A stretch of DNA of 64,000 bases from Hyaloscypha bicolor E (Eukaryota > Ascomycota > Leotiomycetes > Helotiales > Hyaloscyphaceae): positions 1,303,247 to 1,367,246 of the forward strand of contig NW_020194575.1 in the NCBI RefSeq assembly GCF_002865645.1, given 5' to 3'. Both the position numbers and the translations under genes were made by a program. Below are positions 36,214 through 49,480 of this stretch, in pieces. The notes beneath the pieces were generated by a model. It saw only the letters and a program-made list of their open reading frames with translations. It did no database searches and was not told the origin of the DNA. Position 1 is the stretch's first letter; every line of letters starts with the position of its first letter.

Positions 36214-36441
36214 TATAGAACTAATCTCTATTTCTTCTATAAGATTTAAAAAAGCCTCTTCTAAATAAAAGGCCCTAATAATATATATATAATTAGTAAT
36301 TTATAAGCCTAATACTTATAATATAAATAGTAATATAATTATAATATTAAAGGGCTATTAATCTCTCTAATTAATATCTGTAATATTCGAGATTTATTAT
36401 ATACTTTTAAATTATATATAACCTTATATATATTATAATTA
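36214..36441 (-). repeat. 3' LTR of gypsy E
   Basis: 228 bp. A pyrimidine tract TATTTTCTTTTT follows on the plus strand, the complement of a polypurine tract, confirming that this is the 3' LTR. Confidence 0.8.
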
Positions 36442-36449
36442 TATTTTCT

Positions 36450-37980
36450 TTTTAGGATTTTATTCCCATGATTTATTAATCTATTCTAATGAAATATTTA
36501 ATTAAAGTAAACTTCTAGTATTTTAGGAAATGATTTTATTAATATAATCTAAATAATAAATATAAAAAGCATTTAATTAAATTAGGGCTAAATAAATAAA
36601 AAATAATAATTATTATATTTCAGATATAGGAACTAGCTAGTAATTACGATTTCTTTTAAGAATTAAATATTCTAATTAGCTTAATTTAAAATACTAAAGT
36701 ACTATTTTATAAAATTAATATTACTTATTAGATTTTATATTAGAATAATCTAAATAGCTTTATAGAAAGAATTTAATAAAATATTTATATAAAAAACCTA
36801 TATAAATATTTCTAAGATTCTAGAAATTATTAATAGATTCCTGAAAGTATATATTAATTAATTATACTAATTTCCTATTAGAACTAGTATAAAAACTAGT
36901 AATTAATTCAGGTAGTTCTTTATTTCTATAAAAGAATCTTTTTATATTATTATATATTTTTTTCTTTCTAATAACTATATATATAATAGCTTCTTCTATT
37001 ATTACTTTCTAGCCTTTTTTCTATTCTTTTCTAAGTCTTTTTTCATTATTTTTAATTAATTCTATAATATTTTCTGGCTTTACTATTTACTAATAGAATT
37101 ATAAGTATAAAAATAACCTTATAGCCTCTTTTTCTATTACTAGCAAATACTTGAAATATTTTAAGTATTTACTTATTAATTTCTTTACCTTATATATTAT
37201 AGTATCTAGTAAAAAGAATTATAACTATTATAATAAGGGTTCTAAATTTTATATCTTAGTAAATTCTTTAGCTTTAATATTTATTAAAGCTAATATAACT
37301 TCAGATTTCTTATTACCTATTAAAGGCTTATTAGTTCTAGAAAAATACTATTATAACCTTTAAGAAATTTCTTAAAAAATATTCTAAATAGTATTATACT
37401 AATATAAATAATACTATTAATTAGGTTTTTAAAAACTAGAAAAAATCTAATAAGCTTTAGAATTCTTTTTCCTATCTTAATAAAATTAATAAGAATACTA
37501 TTTAAATTAATATTCCAAAAATAAGTTTTTCTAATATATTTAAATATTTATTAATTCCTTAAAAAAATATTATAAAGTTTATTTTTAAGATATTAATTTT
37601 ATTACCGAGATTTCTATTAAGATTTCCAAGCAAATTATTAATAGTATTTCAAGTACTAATAATATAATATTTATAATTATTTAAGATCTAATTTTAAAAG
37701 TTCGGGTCTTTTATAAAATATATATAATAATTATAAGTTCCTTATTTTTTTTTTAATATCCTTAATACTAATATTACTATAGTATAATTATATTCTATTA
37801 AAAAATAAATGAATTCCAGAAAGTATTATCTAATTCTTTACTAACTCCTAAATAGAACTAGTATTTAATATTTTTGCTTTAGAAATTAGGAATTTATAAG
37901 AATTAGAGTTTATTTATTTAAGATACTTATAGCTAGTTTATTTATAATAAATTTTTCTTAATCTTAAATCTTTTTCTAAT
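36450..37980 (-). pseudogene. possible extra reading frame downstream of gypsy E integrase
   Basis: On the minus strand, one frame reads for several hundred codons with only TAA and TAG interruptions, giving Lys- and Gln-rich text such as EVILALINIKAKEFTKI and RIEKRLESNNRRSYYIYSY. It lies between the integrase and the 3' LTR. It could be the C-terminal part of pol (chromodomain side) or a separate third ORF. I do not recognise a domain. A 70-codon plus-strand frame inside it (37151-37363) is a shadow. Confidence 0.4.
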
Positions 37981-38299
37981 AATTTAAATAAAATTCTTAT
38001 AAGCCTTAATAAAACCCTAGAAAACTTTTATAAATAAAAAAACCCTAGGAAAAAAGTATTTCTATTATTATTCCGGGCCTTTTTTTTTTATTTTGTTTTA
38101 GCTATCTAGATCTTTTTTTTCTTAATAGTTCAGAAATCTTTTTAATTTTAAAAAATTATTAAAAGATAGTTTCGGATTTCAGGCTATAGTTTTAATTATA
38201 TAATTTTAGAAGTTTCTTAGAATTTTCAAGATTAGAAAGAGCAAGTAATTAGATATTATAGTTTTCAGGCCAGGCTTTTTATTTAATTAAATACTATTA

Positions 38300-41200
38300 T
38301 TTCTTATTTCTATTATCTTATTAGTAATTAATAATAGCTTCTATTTTCTATTTTTATTTTTTATTATTATTTACTAATTCCGGAAATTCTCCCAAAAAAT
38401 ATAAATATAGCTTCTAATTCTTTTTTATTATATATTTTTTAAAGAGAAAAATATAGAAATTTAGATATAAATAATTATATATATTTAATAATTCTAATTT
38501 ATATACTAAATTACTAATATATTTAAGAACCTTAAATAAATCTATAAATTTTAGCTTAAGCTTTCTTGCTTTAAATTTAATATTTCTTATTAATAGTATT
38601 ATTTAGGCTTTTTAAAATAGTATTTAGCTAACTAATACTTATTATAATAGGTTTCCTAATTATTTTATATATAATACTATAAATTCTTAAGTTTTTTCTG
38701 CTTATTTTAAGGATTTCTAGCCTTTTATATATAACTAATATCTTTTCTATAATCCTGTTTTTAGGATTTTATAAAAGTTAAAAATAGTATTTATAATATA
38801 TATAAAAAGATATATTTTATAAAACCTAATATTTTGAATTATTATATATAAATTCTATAAAAAATAATTTCTTAAACTAGTTATTTCTTTTAGGTATTAT
38901 AATAATATCTTAGATAATATTCTAGAACTTAATTCTACTTTTCTATTTAATTATTTATCTAAGAATAATAAGCTATATTTAAATACTATTTATATATTAA
39001 ATAGAAATAAAAAACAAACTAGAACTAGCTAATAAATACTACTTCTTAATTAGAAATAATTTTATTAAAAAAGCTAAAGATTAAGAAAATATGTTTTTAT
39101 ATAATCTTAATAAGTTTCGAAAAGTTAATAGTTTTATAGTATATAATATATTTTACTATTTTAGAATACTAGTTAATAATTATAAGAATTATATTAAAAT
39201 CGGGATCTTTTACTAGATTCTTATATAATAGTAAATCTATAATAAAATCTATAGAGATCTTATTTTACGGTCTTTTAGGCTATAGTAAACTATTAAGTAA
39301 ACTATATTATAAATGCCTCTTAGCTTTAATCTTTTAGTAAATATTATATTTTTAATAATATTTATAAATATTTCTTTTTATATTTTCCTAATACTAGAAT
39401 CTTTTAAGAAACTCGAGAGTTTTCTTTACTTTATAGTATCTGGTTATTAGATTATTATAATAAAGCTTTATAATTTCTTAATATAAAGCGGAATTATTAG
39501 ATATAATAATTTTTAAATAATACCTAAATAAACCCGAATTATTTCTCTAGATTTTTTTTACTAAGCCTTTATTTTAAGATATTCTAATATTAAGAATTAT
39601 TTCTCTAAGCTATTTAGATAATATCTAGAAGAAATTCAGATAAAGAAGCTAGTACTATAGCTTTTTTAGTAGTTATATATATCTATATATAGGAAATTAG
39701 ATATTTATAATTATTTAATTTAAAAACTCGAAAACCCGAAAAGTCTTTAGTTTTATTAAATAATATAATTATAGATATTTCTATTATTTTAGCTATAGTA
39801 ATAGAACCTTTAAGGTATTTCTTTATATTTTGCTTTTTAATTAATTCTATAATTAAGGAATCTATAAAATAATCTATTTATTTATTTTATAATAAATATT
39901 TATTTTTAGCTATTATAAATATAATAAGTATTAAATAATACTTATTTTAAAGAGAGAACTCTTTAAATATCTATAAGAATCTCTAAATTATAATTATAAA
40001 AGCTTTTTTTAACTTATTTTAAAAGATTAGAAGTCAAGTTATATTAATAAAACCTTTTTTATAATTAGGCCTTCTATTAAATCTATCTATTAGATTTGAA
40101 ATACTTCTATAATAAATAATATTAAAATTATATATTATAAGATATATTATCTAATATATTTAATAGCTTTCTAGATATTTTATTTCTATAAAATATTAGA
40201 GGTTATTATAGTCTATAATAATTTTGATTATAAATCTGGATTCTTTAAGGTAATAATACTAATACTTAAAGGCTTTAATAATTATAAGTAGCTCTCTATT
40301 ATAGATATTATAGTTATATTTAGTTCCGAAAAGTTTCCGGAACCAGAATATTACCGGATATTAGTATTTCTTTGGGCTATTACTAGAATTAATTTATTAT
40401 AAAATAGTACTAGTAATTACAAATTTTAATATATTAGTTTTAATATAAATCTTTTTAGAAAAGTCAAAATAGACTAGAATAGGTATTATAGTAAAAGCTT
40501 TCTTTAAAATCTTAAAGCTTTTAGCTATTTTATTTATTTATATAAAGAAACCGGATTTCCGGCCCTTTTCTATTTCTTTTAAAAAATCTATTAAGTCTAT
40601 AATTACCTAAAAGTAATAGTAAATAAACCTATAATAGAAATTAGTAAATTTAAGAAATACTTGAATATTATAAAACAATTTTAGTTCTAGCTATTTAATA
40701 ATATTATAAATCTGTTTAGGATCTGCTTAAATACTTTCTATTCAATAAAAAAGTTCAAGAATTCGATTTCCTTAATATTAAACTCGTATTTATTAAGTTC
40801 ATTAAACGGGTTATTTTTATATAGCCTAGTAAATATCTAGCAAATATAATTATAGTATTTATTTTTATTTCGGATATAAATAAGAATATTATCTAAATAA
40901 ATAACTATAAAATAATTTAGAAATCTTATAAATATAATATTAATATATATTTAAAATGTGGCTAGTATATTAGCTAGCCTAAAAGGCATTATAAGGTATT
41001 TAAAATAGCTATAGCAAGTTCTAAAAGCCGTTTTTTATTTATATTCTTTATGAATTCTTATCTAATAATATATATTCTTAAAATCTAATTTTATAAAAAT
41101 CTTGGCTTTTTAAAACTAATTAAGGGTTTTATTAATAAGAGAAAGCAAATACTAAATTTTAATTATAATATAATTAAGTTTATAATAATTAATATAAAGA

Positions 41201-42300
41201 TATAGCCTTTTATTCTTTTTGGAAACAAAAAGAATAAGTGTTTCTATAAGGCTTTTATTAGGCCTTATCTAATATTTATAAAATATATCCTATAAATATA
41301 GAAATAATACTTCTAGTTAGATCTCTAATAAATTATACAAAGGTCTATATAGAACCGTATTATTTATATTAATAGAGTATTTAATATTACCAAGATTAGA
41401 AAATTCCGAAGCTTTATTAGAATTAAAAACCTCTAAGAAATTTTTATATTTATTATTCCGAAAATATATAGGTATTTTTAAGGCTTCTTTTCGGAAAGTA
41501 TTAATTTACTATATTAAAAACTTCTATTTAGTATTACTAGAATTATCCCTTCATCCGCTGAGATATTGCCACATTAGCGGCCGCACGTGAATATCTCTAA
41601 TTCGGCCAAAACATAATCCAAATTAGGGATATTTACATGCGGCCGCTAATATAGCAATGTCTCAGCGGACAAAGAAATATAATAAAGTAGAGATCTAATA
41701 ATTATTATAAATATATAAAGCCTATTATTTAGGATAATTATATTTGTCTTTAATTAAGAATAAAACTTGAAATATTAGCTTAGGATACTAGTTAAGCTCT
41801 TTACTAAATTCTTTTAATATTAGGATCTTAATATTATTAGGCTATATAAATATATATATTTCTTATTTCTTAATATAATTTATATATTATATAAGAATTG
41901 TTTTATAAAATTCCATACTAAAAATAAGGCTATAAAAGCTAATATTCTTATACCTATAGAACTAGAGCTTAAAAGAATATATCTTATTATAATTATTTAT
42001 AATAAATACCTCAAAATTATAGGTTTAATAGATTTTAAATCTATTTCTATAAAAAATTACAAATTCTTAATTATATTTAGCTAAGGTAATAAAGTTCTGG
42101 CTTTAAATCCAATTATTATTAAGGAAATTATAATCTGACCTGGTATTATTAAATTTATTATATATTTAAAGTATCTATTTCTGGTTAGATTAATCTTGCT
42201 TAAATAGTTATATAAAGTAATATATCTTTTTTATTATAGCTAAAATTATTAATATTTAAGATTTAGTTTTTTCTTTTTTCTATTTTTTTAAAAAGGTCTT
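38300..42300 (-). pseudogene. gypsy E pol (protease, RT, RNase H, integrase), RIP-degraded
   Basis: Minus-strand translation near 41100-40960 reads IFIKLDFKNIYY.IRIHKEYK, then KTAFRTCYSYFKYLIMPFRLANILATFQIYIN, which aligns with the gypsy RT core (family: FTKLDFKNAYHRIRI and MPFGLANAPATFQ). RNase H occupies about 40700-40100. The integrase near 39470-39100 reads VKKTLEFLKRF with HHCC Cys and His turned to Tyr, then ISIDFIIDLLL (family ISMDFIVDLPP) and N.YSKIVKYI. Gag and protease extend towards 43800. Stops are TAA or TAG. The MITE at 41554-41669 lies upstream of RT. Confidence 0.85.
41554..41669. mobile_element. 116-bp palindromic MITE with two NotI sites
   Basis: The two 52-bp arms (41554-41605 and 41618-41669), starting TCCGCTGAGA, are inverted copies with seven mismatches, all C/T or G/A. 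Each arm holds GCGGCCGC (41577-41584 and 41639-41646), and the left arm CACGTG. The element is GC-rich with CA and TG present, inside RIP-degraded gypsy E. It can form a long hairpin. No target duplication was evident and no protein is encoded. Confidence 0.85.
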
Positions 42301-43808
42301 TTCTAGAATACTTTTTTATAATAATAATATAAACCTACTTCTATAAATACCTTAATTCTTCTATAGTCTTAGCCTTATTAGAGTTTTATTAAGCTTATTT
42401 ATTATATTTGAAATATTTTATATTTTCTAAGAAATATTCTTTCTAATTATAAGTTTAATAAATTATATCTGAAATAAAACTAGTATTTTAGTAGAACTTA
42501 AAAAGGGCCAAAATATTACCTGAGGATTTCTTATATAATTTTCGGAACTTCTTTTTTCTTTTTTAATAGCCTTATAAATTAGAATTTACTAAATTAGAAT
42601 TCTTAGAAACAGAATTACTCTTATTAGACTTTCCCGTTTTTATTTTCCTTAATTTAGAATAAATAATATATTTTGCTTTCTAAGCTTTTTTTAGCTATTT
42701 AGAAATAGATATTATCTTATTTCCTAAAAAAAAAAATATAAGTATCTAATAAGTCTTATAATTAGATAAAATAGTATTAAAAGTCCGGATTCGGTCTTTT
42801 TTAGAATATAGGTTCTAGTTAATTTCGAGACTAATTATTCGAATATATAATTTAGTAATTATTTTACTATTTTTTTAATAAAAATCTCAGAGTTCCTTAA
42901 AGGTATTTTACTAATAGGTTTGAAGTACTTAGAGTATATTAACTAAATAGGCCTTAAATTACTTCTAATAAATCTTATATAATAGTAGGCTTTACTTTAT
43001 TATAGTCTTTTAAGTATTATAAGATTTATTTCTAAAAGTATTTATAATAAAATTAATTTTAGAAAGATATCTATTATAAGTCCAAAATTAGGTTCTAAAA
43101 ACTATTTCTTAGAAAAATACAAATATTCTTTATTTTTTAAGGAACTTTCTATAATATAAATCAGGTATTTAAATCTTAAGAAATTTCTCTTAATCTAAAT
43201 ATATTTTCAGGATCTTATATAATAGCTTCTAATAAATAGTATTAAGGTTATTTTAAAGCTTATTATATTAGGAAAGGAAATAATTTCTATTTCTATTTCA
43301 GGAAATTCCTTAATAAGAATTACTAAAGAAAATAGAATAGACTTATAAATAGAATTTCTATAAAATATAATAAATTATAAGGTATTTCTAAAGGTACTCT
43401 TATATTACTTTAATTATAGGATATACTAATTAATTATATATACTAATTCTTGCTTTTATTAAAGTATTTTAACTTTAATATATAAGTCCTGTTTTATTAT
43501 TTGAGTAATAATAACTTAAATATTAATCTTAGTATCTTAATTATTACTCGTTTATAGAGGCTCCTAAAAGGCCCTATTAAAAGTATTAAATAAGCCTTTA
43601 CTATTACTTATATTAGAATTAATTTAGTTAATTTCTTTTATAAGAATAGCTTTAGTAAAAGATTATATATTTCGCAAATTTCGAAATATAATTATTTATT
43701 AAACTATTTCCTTTAAAGATAAAGAGATTAGCTTATAAGGTATTTATTAGTAAATAATAAAATAATAGAATAAATTAGTAAATTATAAAACTATAATATT
43801 AAATTTAG
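42300..43808 (-). pseudogene. gypsy E gag region, RIP-degraded
   Basis: Located between the 5' LTR (43809-44036, plus coordinates) and protease. Gag is expected by position. I read no specific motif with confidence. Confidence 0.5.
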
Positions 43809-44036
43809 TATAAAACTAATTTTTATTTCTTTTATAAACTCTAGAAAAGCCTTCTTTAAATAGAAGCTTTTAATAATATATATATATTTAGTAATTAATA
43901 AGCCTAAAGCCTATAATATAAATAGTAATATAATTATAATATTAAAAAGCTATTAATCTTTCTAATTACTACTTATAATATTCGAGGTTTATTATATATT
44001 TTTAGGTTATATATAATTCTATATATATTATAACTA
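43809..44036 (-). repeat. 5' LTR of gypsy E
   Basis: 228-bp partner of 36214-36441, more diverged than the copia 1 pair. Confidence 0.78.
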
Positions 44037-44049
44037 TTAATTAATAATT

Positions 44050-47000
44050 TATATTAATTATTATTTTTTATTAAGGTTTACTAATATACTAATATATAGT
44101 TTCGAACTTTTTTAATAAATTCGGCTAGCTTATTAATAAACTCTAATTATTTATTATTATTTATAAAAAGAAATAATAAATTTATACCGAAATTTATCTT
44201 ATTAATTAATAATACTATTCTTAAAATTCTTAAAATTATTATTTATTCGAAAATTATTAATATAAATCTAGTTATAATTTCGGAATTTATAATAACTATT
44301 TCAAGTTCTATAATTATAATAATTATATTTCAAAATCATATTTTATATATAAAAAACTCGAATACTATTTCTGGAAATATATATTAAAGATATAAGAAAC
44401 TAAGAAAACTCGATTTAAGAATAGAAATATCTATTAATTAAGATTCCGAAACTTCTATAACTTTAATAAATACTTTAGTAATATTTATATATAATATATT
44501 ACTAAAATCGAAAAAACAGAGAATAATAAAAGTAATAAAAACAAATTAAAGAATAATACTTTTAAAGCTTTAGTAATAGAAATAAATAAAGAAAAGAAAT
44601 AATATTTAGATTTCTATTTTATTTTAATTAAAAGCTTTTTAATTACTTTTACTACTTTTATTTCTATTATTTCTATAACTAATACTCTTATAAATAACTT
44701 TACTTTTCTTTTTCTTATATATTAAATAATAAATAAAAACTATATTTTAGAATCTATTAAATAAATAGAAAATACTTAAATATTTATAATTAATAATATA
44801 TTAAAATATAATACTTATTACTAAAGCTTCTAGATTCTTAATTACTAATTTTAACTAATTCCAAGTTTTATAATAAACTAATAATAGTATTAAACTTAAT
44901 AAAACTATTAAAAGCCAAATTAATATCTAATTTAATATTAAATTTATATTTTTTGTTAGATTTATAATAATAAATATATTAATTAAATGAATATAATTTT
45001 ATATTATATTTAAAAGAAACTTTATTTCTATTTAGCTTAACTAATATAAATAAGCTAGATATCTATTTTAATAATTTTGTTAATTATCTTATTATTTTTA
45101 TTAGATATTATATATTTATAATATAATGTTTTAAATATTCTTTCTTGCTTTGAAATATTATATTATAAAGCTTTATTTCTGAATTCTTTATTTATAATTT
45201 TTGCTTTTTTATAGAAATCGAATTATAATATTTATATTATTATTTTAATTATTTATTTATTAATAAATTCCGAAATATACTAGAATAACCAGGCTATAAT
45301 ATTAATATAAAAGCTCTTAAATACCTTATAAAATACTATAAATAATACCAGAAATTCGGATAATTATTGAAATAATTTAAGTTTGATTTAAGAAATAATA
45401 TTAGCTTTAATTACTTTATTATTATTAATATTTTCTATATTTCTAATAAACTTATATTTTATATTATTAATAAAGGTACTCGATATTAAATTAGCTAATA
45501 GCTTTAAAATATTAATATATTATATACTTGAAATACTATAAAATAATATTAGATTAATATTTATTTAGGCTCTTTTAATTAGATTATAGCAAATATTAGA
45601 AAGTAATATATTAGTAAGGAATTTACTTAGCTTATAAATATTATAGGAAATAAAATTAAAATTGTTTTTATAAAAGCTTATAATTCTATTAAAATTATAA
45701 AATATTATTATAGCCTAATTTAATATATTTACCTTATTATTATAATTAAAATTAATAGAATTAATAAGAATATTATATTTCAAATAGTTTTTAAGGCTAT
45801 TAATAACTTATAAAACCTAATAATATTATTTTAATTCTTTTAATTTAAAGTATTTTATTTTAAATAATTAAATATAATACTTTATTATTAATTATATTAT
45901 ATTAATTAGTAGTATTTAAGAAAATAATAATAGAAATTTAGAAGCTTCGAGTTAGATATTAAATTACTAATACTTTAAATACCCGAAATAATTCTAATAC
46001 TACTAATATTTATAAACTTTTCCTAAATTCAAATATTTTTATATAATATAAAAGAAATATTAATTAATTTAGTAATTAAAATAAGTTATATAAGCTAGTA
46101 GCTATTAATAAAAAGAACTATATACTAGTTCTATTATATAATAATACTACTTTTTATTTAATTTTTATAAAGTTATTTTATATAAGAAATATTAAAGTTA
46201 TTATTAATAGTCTCGAATCTAAATCTATTTCTAAACTTTATAATAAAACTAAAAGTAATATAAATATAATTTCTTTTATTATTCGTGCTATTTTACTAAA
46301 GTATAATAAAGAATACCTTTATAAGAACTCGAATATTATAGCATTTCTATAAAATAATAACTTATATAAGAATTTCTATTAAGTTAAAGTTATTAGTTTT
46401 CTAGAAAAGAATATATTTAAGATTATTTCTAGATTTTAGATATTAAAAGAGATATATATTTTTAATTTTCGATTTATTAATAAAATTAAGAACAAGAATA
46501 TAGAAAGAAAGCTTAAGAAATCGAGACTAGTTATCTAAACTTATAATAATAATAACAAATATATAATATTAATATAATTATTTATTATTTAATATATTAG
46601 CTAAAGAATTATTTTTAGTATTATTATTATAATATTAATAATAAATATTACGGAATTATATTTATACAATATCTCGCAAATTTATATATAATTAATAACT
46701 TTATTTAATTATAATTTTTATATTAATTTACTTTATAAGCTTATTAGAAAACTAAATTTAAAGAATTGTTTTATTCTAAAGATTATAAAACTATTATATA
46801 ATATATTAAAAGCTGGAAATTACTAGTTTAAAACTTACTATTTCTATTATATTAATAAGCTTTTTATAAAATAATTAATTTATAATTCTTGCTTTTTTTA
46901 TAATAAATAATTTTTTAAAATTATTAGCCTTTAAACTAATAATACTTTATTTATTAGAATTAATAATTTTATAAAAGCAGAATAATTAAAGCTTTAAAAG

Positions 47001-48245
47001 GCTAAATTCTTTGCTAAAAAATATAAATGCCTTATTTTTAATTATAATCTCAAGTTTAATAAAGATATTATTTATATAAATACTACTAGAATTACTTTTA
47101 TATAAAAATACTAATATAAAAACATCTAAACTATTTCTATAAAAAATATTACTATTATAAGTAATAGAAGTATTATTTATTAAAATCTCTTTAATAAAAA
47201 CTAATATATTACTAAATATATTAAAGAAATATATATTATATTAATTTATTAACTAGAAGCTTTATATAATTTATTAATTATTATTTAAGTTATTAAATTT
47301 TCGAAAACTAATATAAAGATATTTAATAAATATATTTAATAGCAAATTAAGAATATTATTAGAAAACTAAGATTTATAAAGCTAGTAAAAAAGTTCTTAT
47401 ATTTAATTGTTTTTATAAATATTTTATTTATAAATAATAGAAATCTCTTTTTCTAAATCAGATATATTTTAATTTAATAAATAAAACTAGATATAGTAAT
47501 ATTATTTACTAGTTCTTTATTAAATATAACAAAATTACTAGAAGTATTTTAGTTTTAAGATTCTATAATTAATAAAATAATAGAAATAGAACTATTATTT
47601 ATTATTTATATAAATTCGAAATCGTTATATAAATGCTTTATTAAATTTAATATTATTTAAAAGAAATATCTAATAATTAATATAATATATCTTTATTAAA
47701 TATATAAATAATAAGAGATTATAAAAATTAAATATTACTAATTCTATAATAAAATTAAAGTTATTAAATATCTTTAAATATCTAATTAATATAAATATAA
47801 TATAATTAAATATAAATAAAATAGAAAATAAATATATAAAATGGAAATATAAAATATTTGAGGGAATCTAGTACTAGGCCGGATTAGGAAATTAGTATAT
47901 AATTAAAAAGAAATACTATTTTTTAAGTTTTTAGAAAAGTTCTAGTATTAATATAGCTATTTATTTAAAAGTTATATATCTAATTATAGAACTCGAAATA
48001 TGAAATATAAGTAATAGAATATAAGTAATAGAATATAAGATATGGAATATAGTTATATAATTTTATGTTTTATAAATAACTCAATTAATAGCTAGTTTCT
48101 ATTAGGCTTAATAAATTTAGGAATTATATATTAATATTATAATATTATAATCTTATTTCTAAATATTAATTACTTTACTAATTTTAATATATTTGTATTT
48201 TATATATATTATATAATAGTATTATATATTACTAATAAACTAATA
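44050..48245 (+). mobile_element. copia element 3, 5'-truncated
   Basis: Co-linear with copia 1 from 30290 to the end, starting at the TATTAAGG motif near 44068. Protease, integrase, RT and RNase H are all recognisable by alignment, but far more RIP-degraded: for example, the RT start reads EIYIFNF rather than EIYIFNSRF. The 3' LTR (47946-48245) is 300 bp. The 5' LTR, leader and most of gag are missing, cut at the gypsy E LTR. Confidence 0.85.
47946..48245 (+). repeat. 3' LTR of copia 3 with internal insert
   Basis: 300 bp versus 186 bp in copia 1. The extra sequence near 47975-48090 includes a tandem GAATATAAGTAATA repeat (about 2.5 units near 47997-48035) and interrupts the LTR just after GTTACGTAACTAG-equivalent sequence. 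Confidence 0.8.
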
Positions 48246-48259
48246 ATAATATATAATAT

Positions 48260-49255
48260 ATAAAAGCCTAATTAATTAAATATATAAAAGAAATTATTAT
48301 TTAAAATTATAAAAAAGCTAGCTTTTTTATATAATTTCTATAAGTTATATATAAAAGATTCTAGCTTTTATTATATAACTAAAACCTTAAAATTATTAAA
48401 ATAAAGTAATTTTAATAAAATATAGCTTATTATATTATATTATTATAAATTAATTTATTATAGCTATATAGTATTTAATATTTTTCTCGAGTTTAATATT
48501 ATAGAACTTATTATTTTCGAAAATAGCTTTATTATAATTATAATTATAAATATTTTTATATAAAAGTATTCTTTAAATATTTTCCCGGTAATTCTTTATA
48601 ATAATATTAATATTTAAAAGCAAAATATTAGGCTTTCTGGCCTATTTATATAACTTTTTAATAATAATATAATTATTAGTTTTTAGAAGCTTTATAATAA
48701 AAGTAAAGAATTCTATTTTTATAAATTTATTTATAAATTCTCTAGAAATATTAATAGAATATTTAGTTTAAAAAAAGCTACTAACAGAATAATCTGAATT
48801 AATAAAAGCTTTAGAAGCCTTAATAAAAATTAATATAATATTCTAGGAAATTAATTTATTATATTTCTTCATTCTTTTTTCTTTCTAATAATCTTATTAC
48901 TAATATATATATAAGGCTTATAAAATTATAGAATAAAACTTAAAAATAGTAATTAGATTTCTAGCCTATAAATATCTATTATTTTAAAACTTAATTAAAA
49001 AGTAATCTTTATATAAAATTCTTTAATTTTCGGAATTTTTAAAAGAATTTCTAATATATTATTAATATATATTTATAAAAATATAAATATTTGATTTTTT
49101 TTAAAAAATTCTAAAACTTTTTACTTTTATTATTCTAGAATTTATTACTTATATTTCTGAGATTTTATTATTTTAATAATACCTATATTTCTAATAGTTT
49201 TAAATTAATTTATTTGAAATCCTTTATAGAATTAAAAGAAATAAGCTTTAAATAC
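48260..49255 (-). pseudogene. gypsy A/B gag fragment (minus strand)
   Basis: Minus-strand sequence next to the LTR at 49256 corresponds to the leader and gag following the 15244 LTR (shared AAAGCTTATTT and CTATARAGGATTT in the leader). The translation includes INKFIKIEFFTFIIKLLKTNN. It is truncated near 48260. Confidence 0.6.
48304..48380. repeat. two adjacent palindromes (copy 6)
   Basis: A palindrome at 48304-48337 (AAATTATAAAAAAGC and GCTTTTTTATATAATTT) is followed by one at 48343-48380 (AGTTATATATAAAAG and CTTTTATTATATAACT). The second is a copy of the copia 1 palindrome at 34191 and shares the ACTAAAACCT downstream. Confidence 0.7.
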
Positions 49256-49480
49256 TATTATAAATATAGTATTTTGGGTTTAAAAAGCAAAATAAAAGAT
49301 TTCTTATAAAGATAATTTAAGGCTAAAAAAGAGAAAACTAGAATATAAAAAGCTATAAAAGAGTATATATATTTTATAATATATTAGTCTATAAGAAATT
49401 TAGTTTTCTAAATATTTCTAGTATATTTCAAATATATTTCTTTAATAAAATAGCTATATTATATATATTTAGAAAATAAT
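49256..49480 (-). repeat. LTR, family A, inverted
   Basis: Reverse complement of the family A LTR, starting TATTATAAATATAG and matching through the decayed NotI-box region near 49450. The distal end is blurred by AT-rich sequence. With gag to its left it is a 5' LTR of a minus-strand copy. Confidence 0.75.

Larger units (their letters stand above)
36214..44036 (-). mobile_element. gypsy E element, complete by LTRs
   Basis: Two 228-bp LTRs (36214-36441 and 43809-44036), both starting TATARAACTAAT on the plus strand, bound a 7.8-kb element read on the minus strand. The flanks TTTAT and TTAAT differ at one position, so a target duplication is not established. Its left neighbour is another gypsy E fragment and its right neighbour a 5'-truncated copia, so the borders may be recombinational. 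A 116-bp palindromic element is inserted at 41554-41669. Confidence 0.78.

Noticed and set aside
37151..37363. 70-codon plus-strand frame
   Set aside because: Antisense to gypsy E; composition is that of RIP-degraded DNA and no motif is present.
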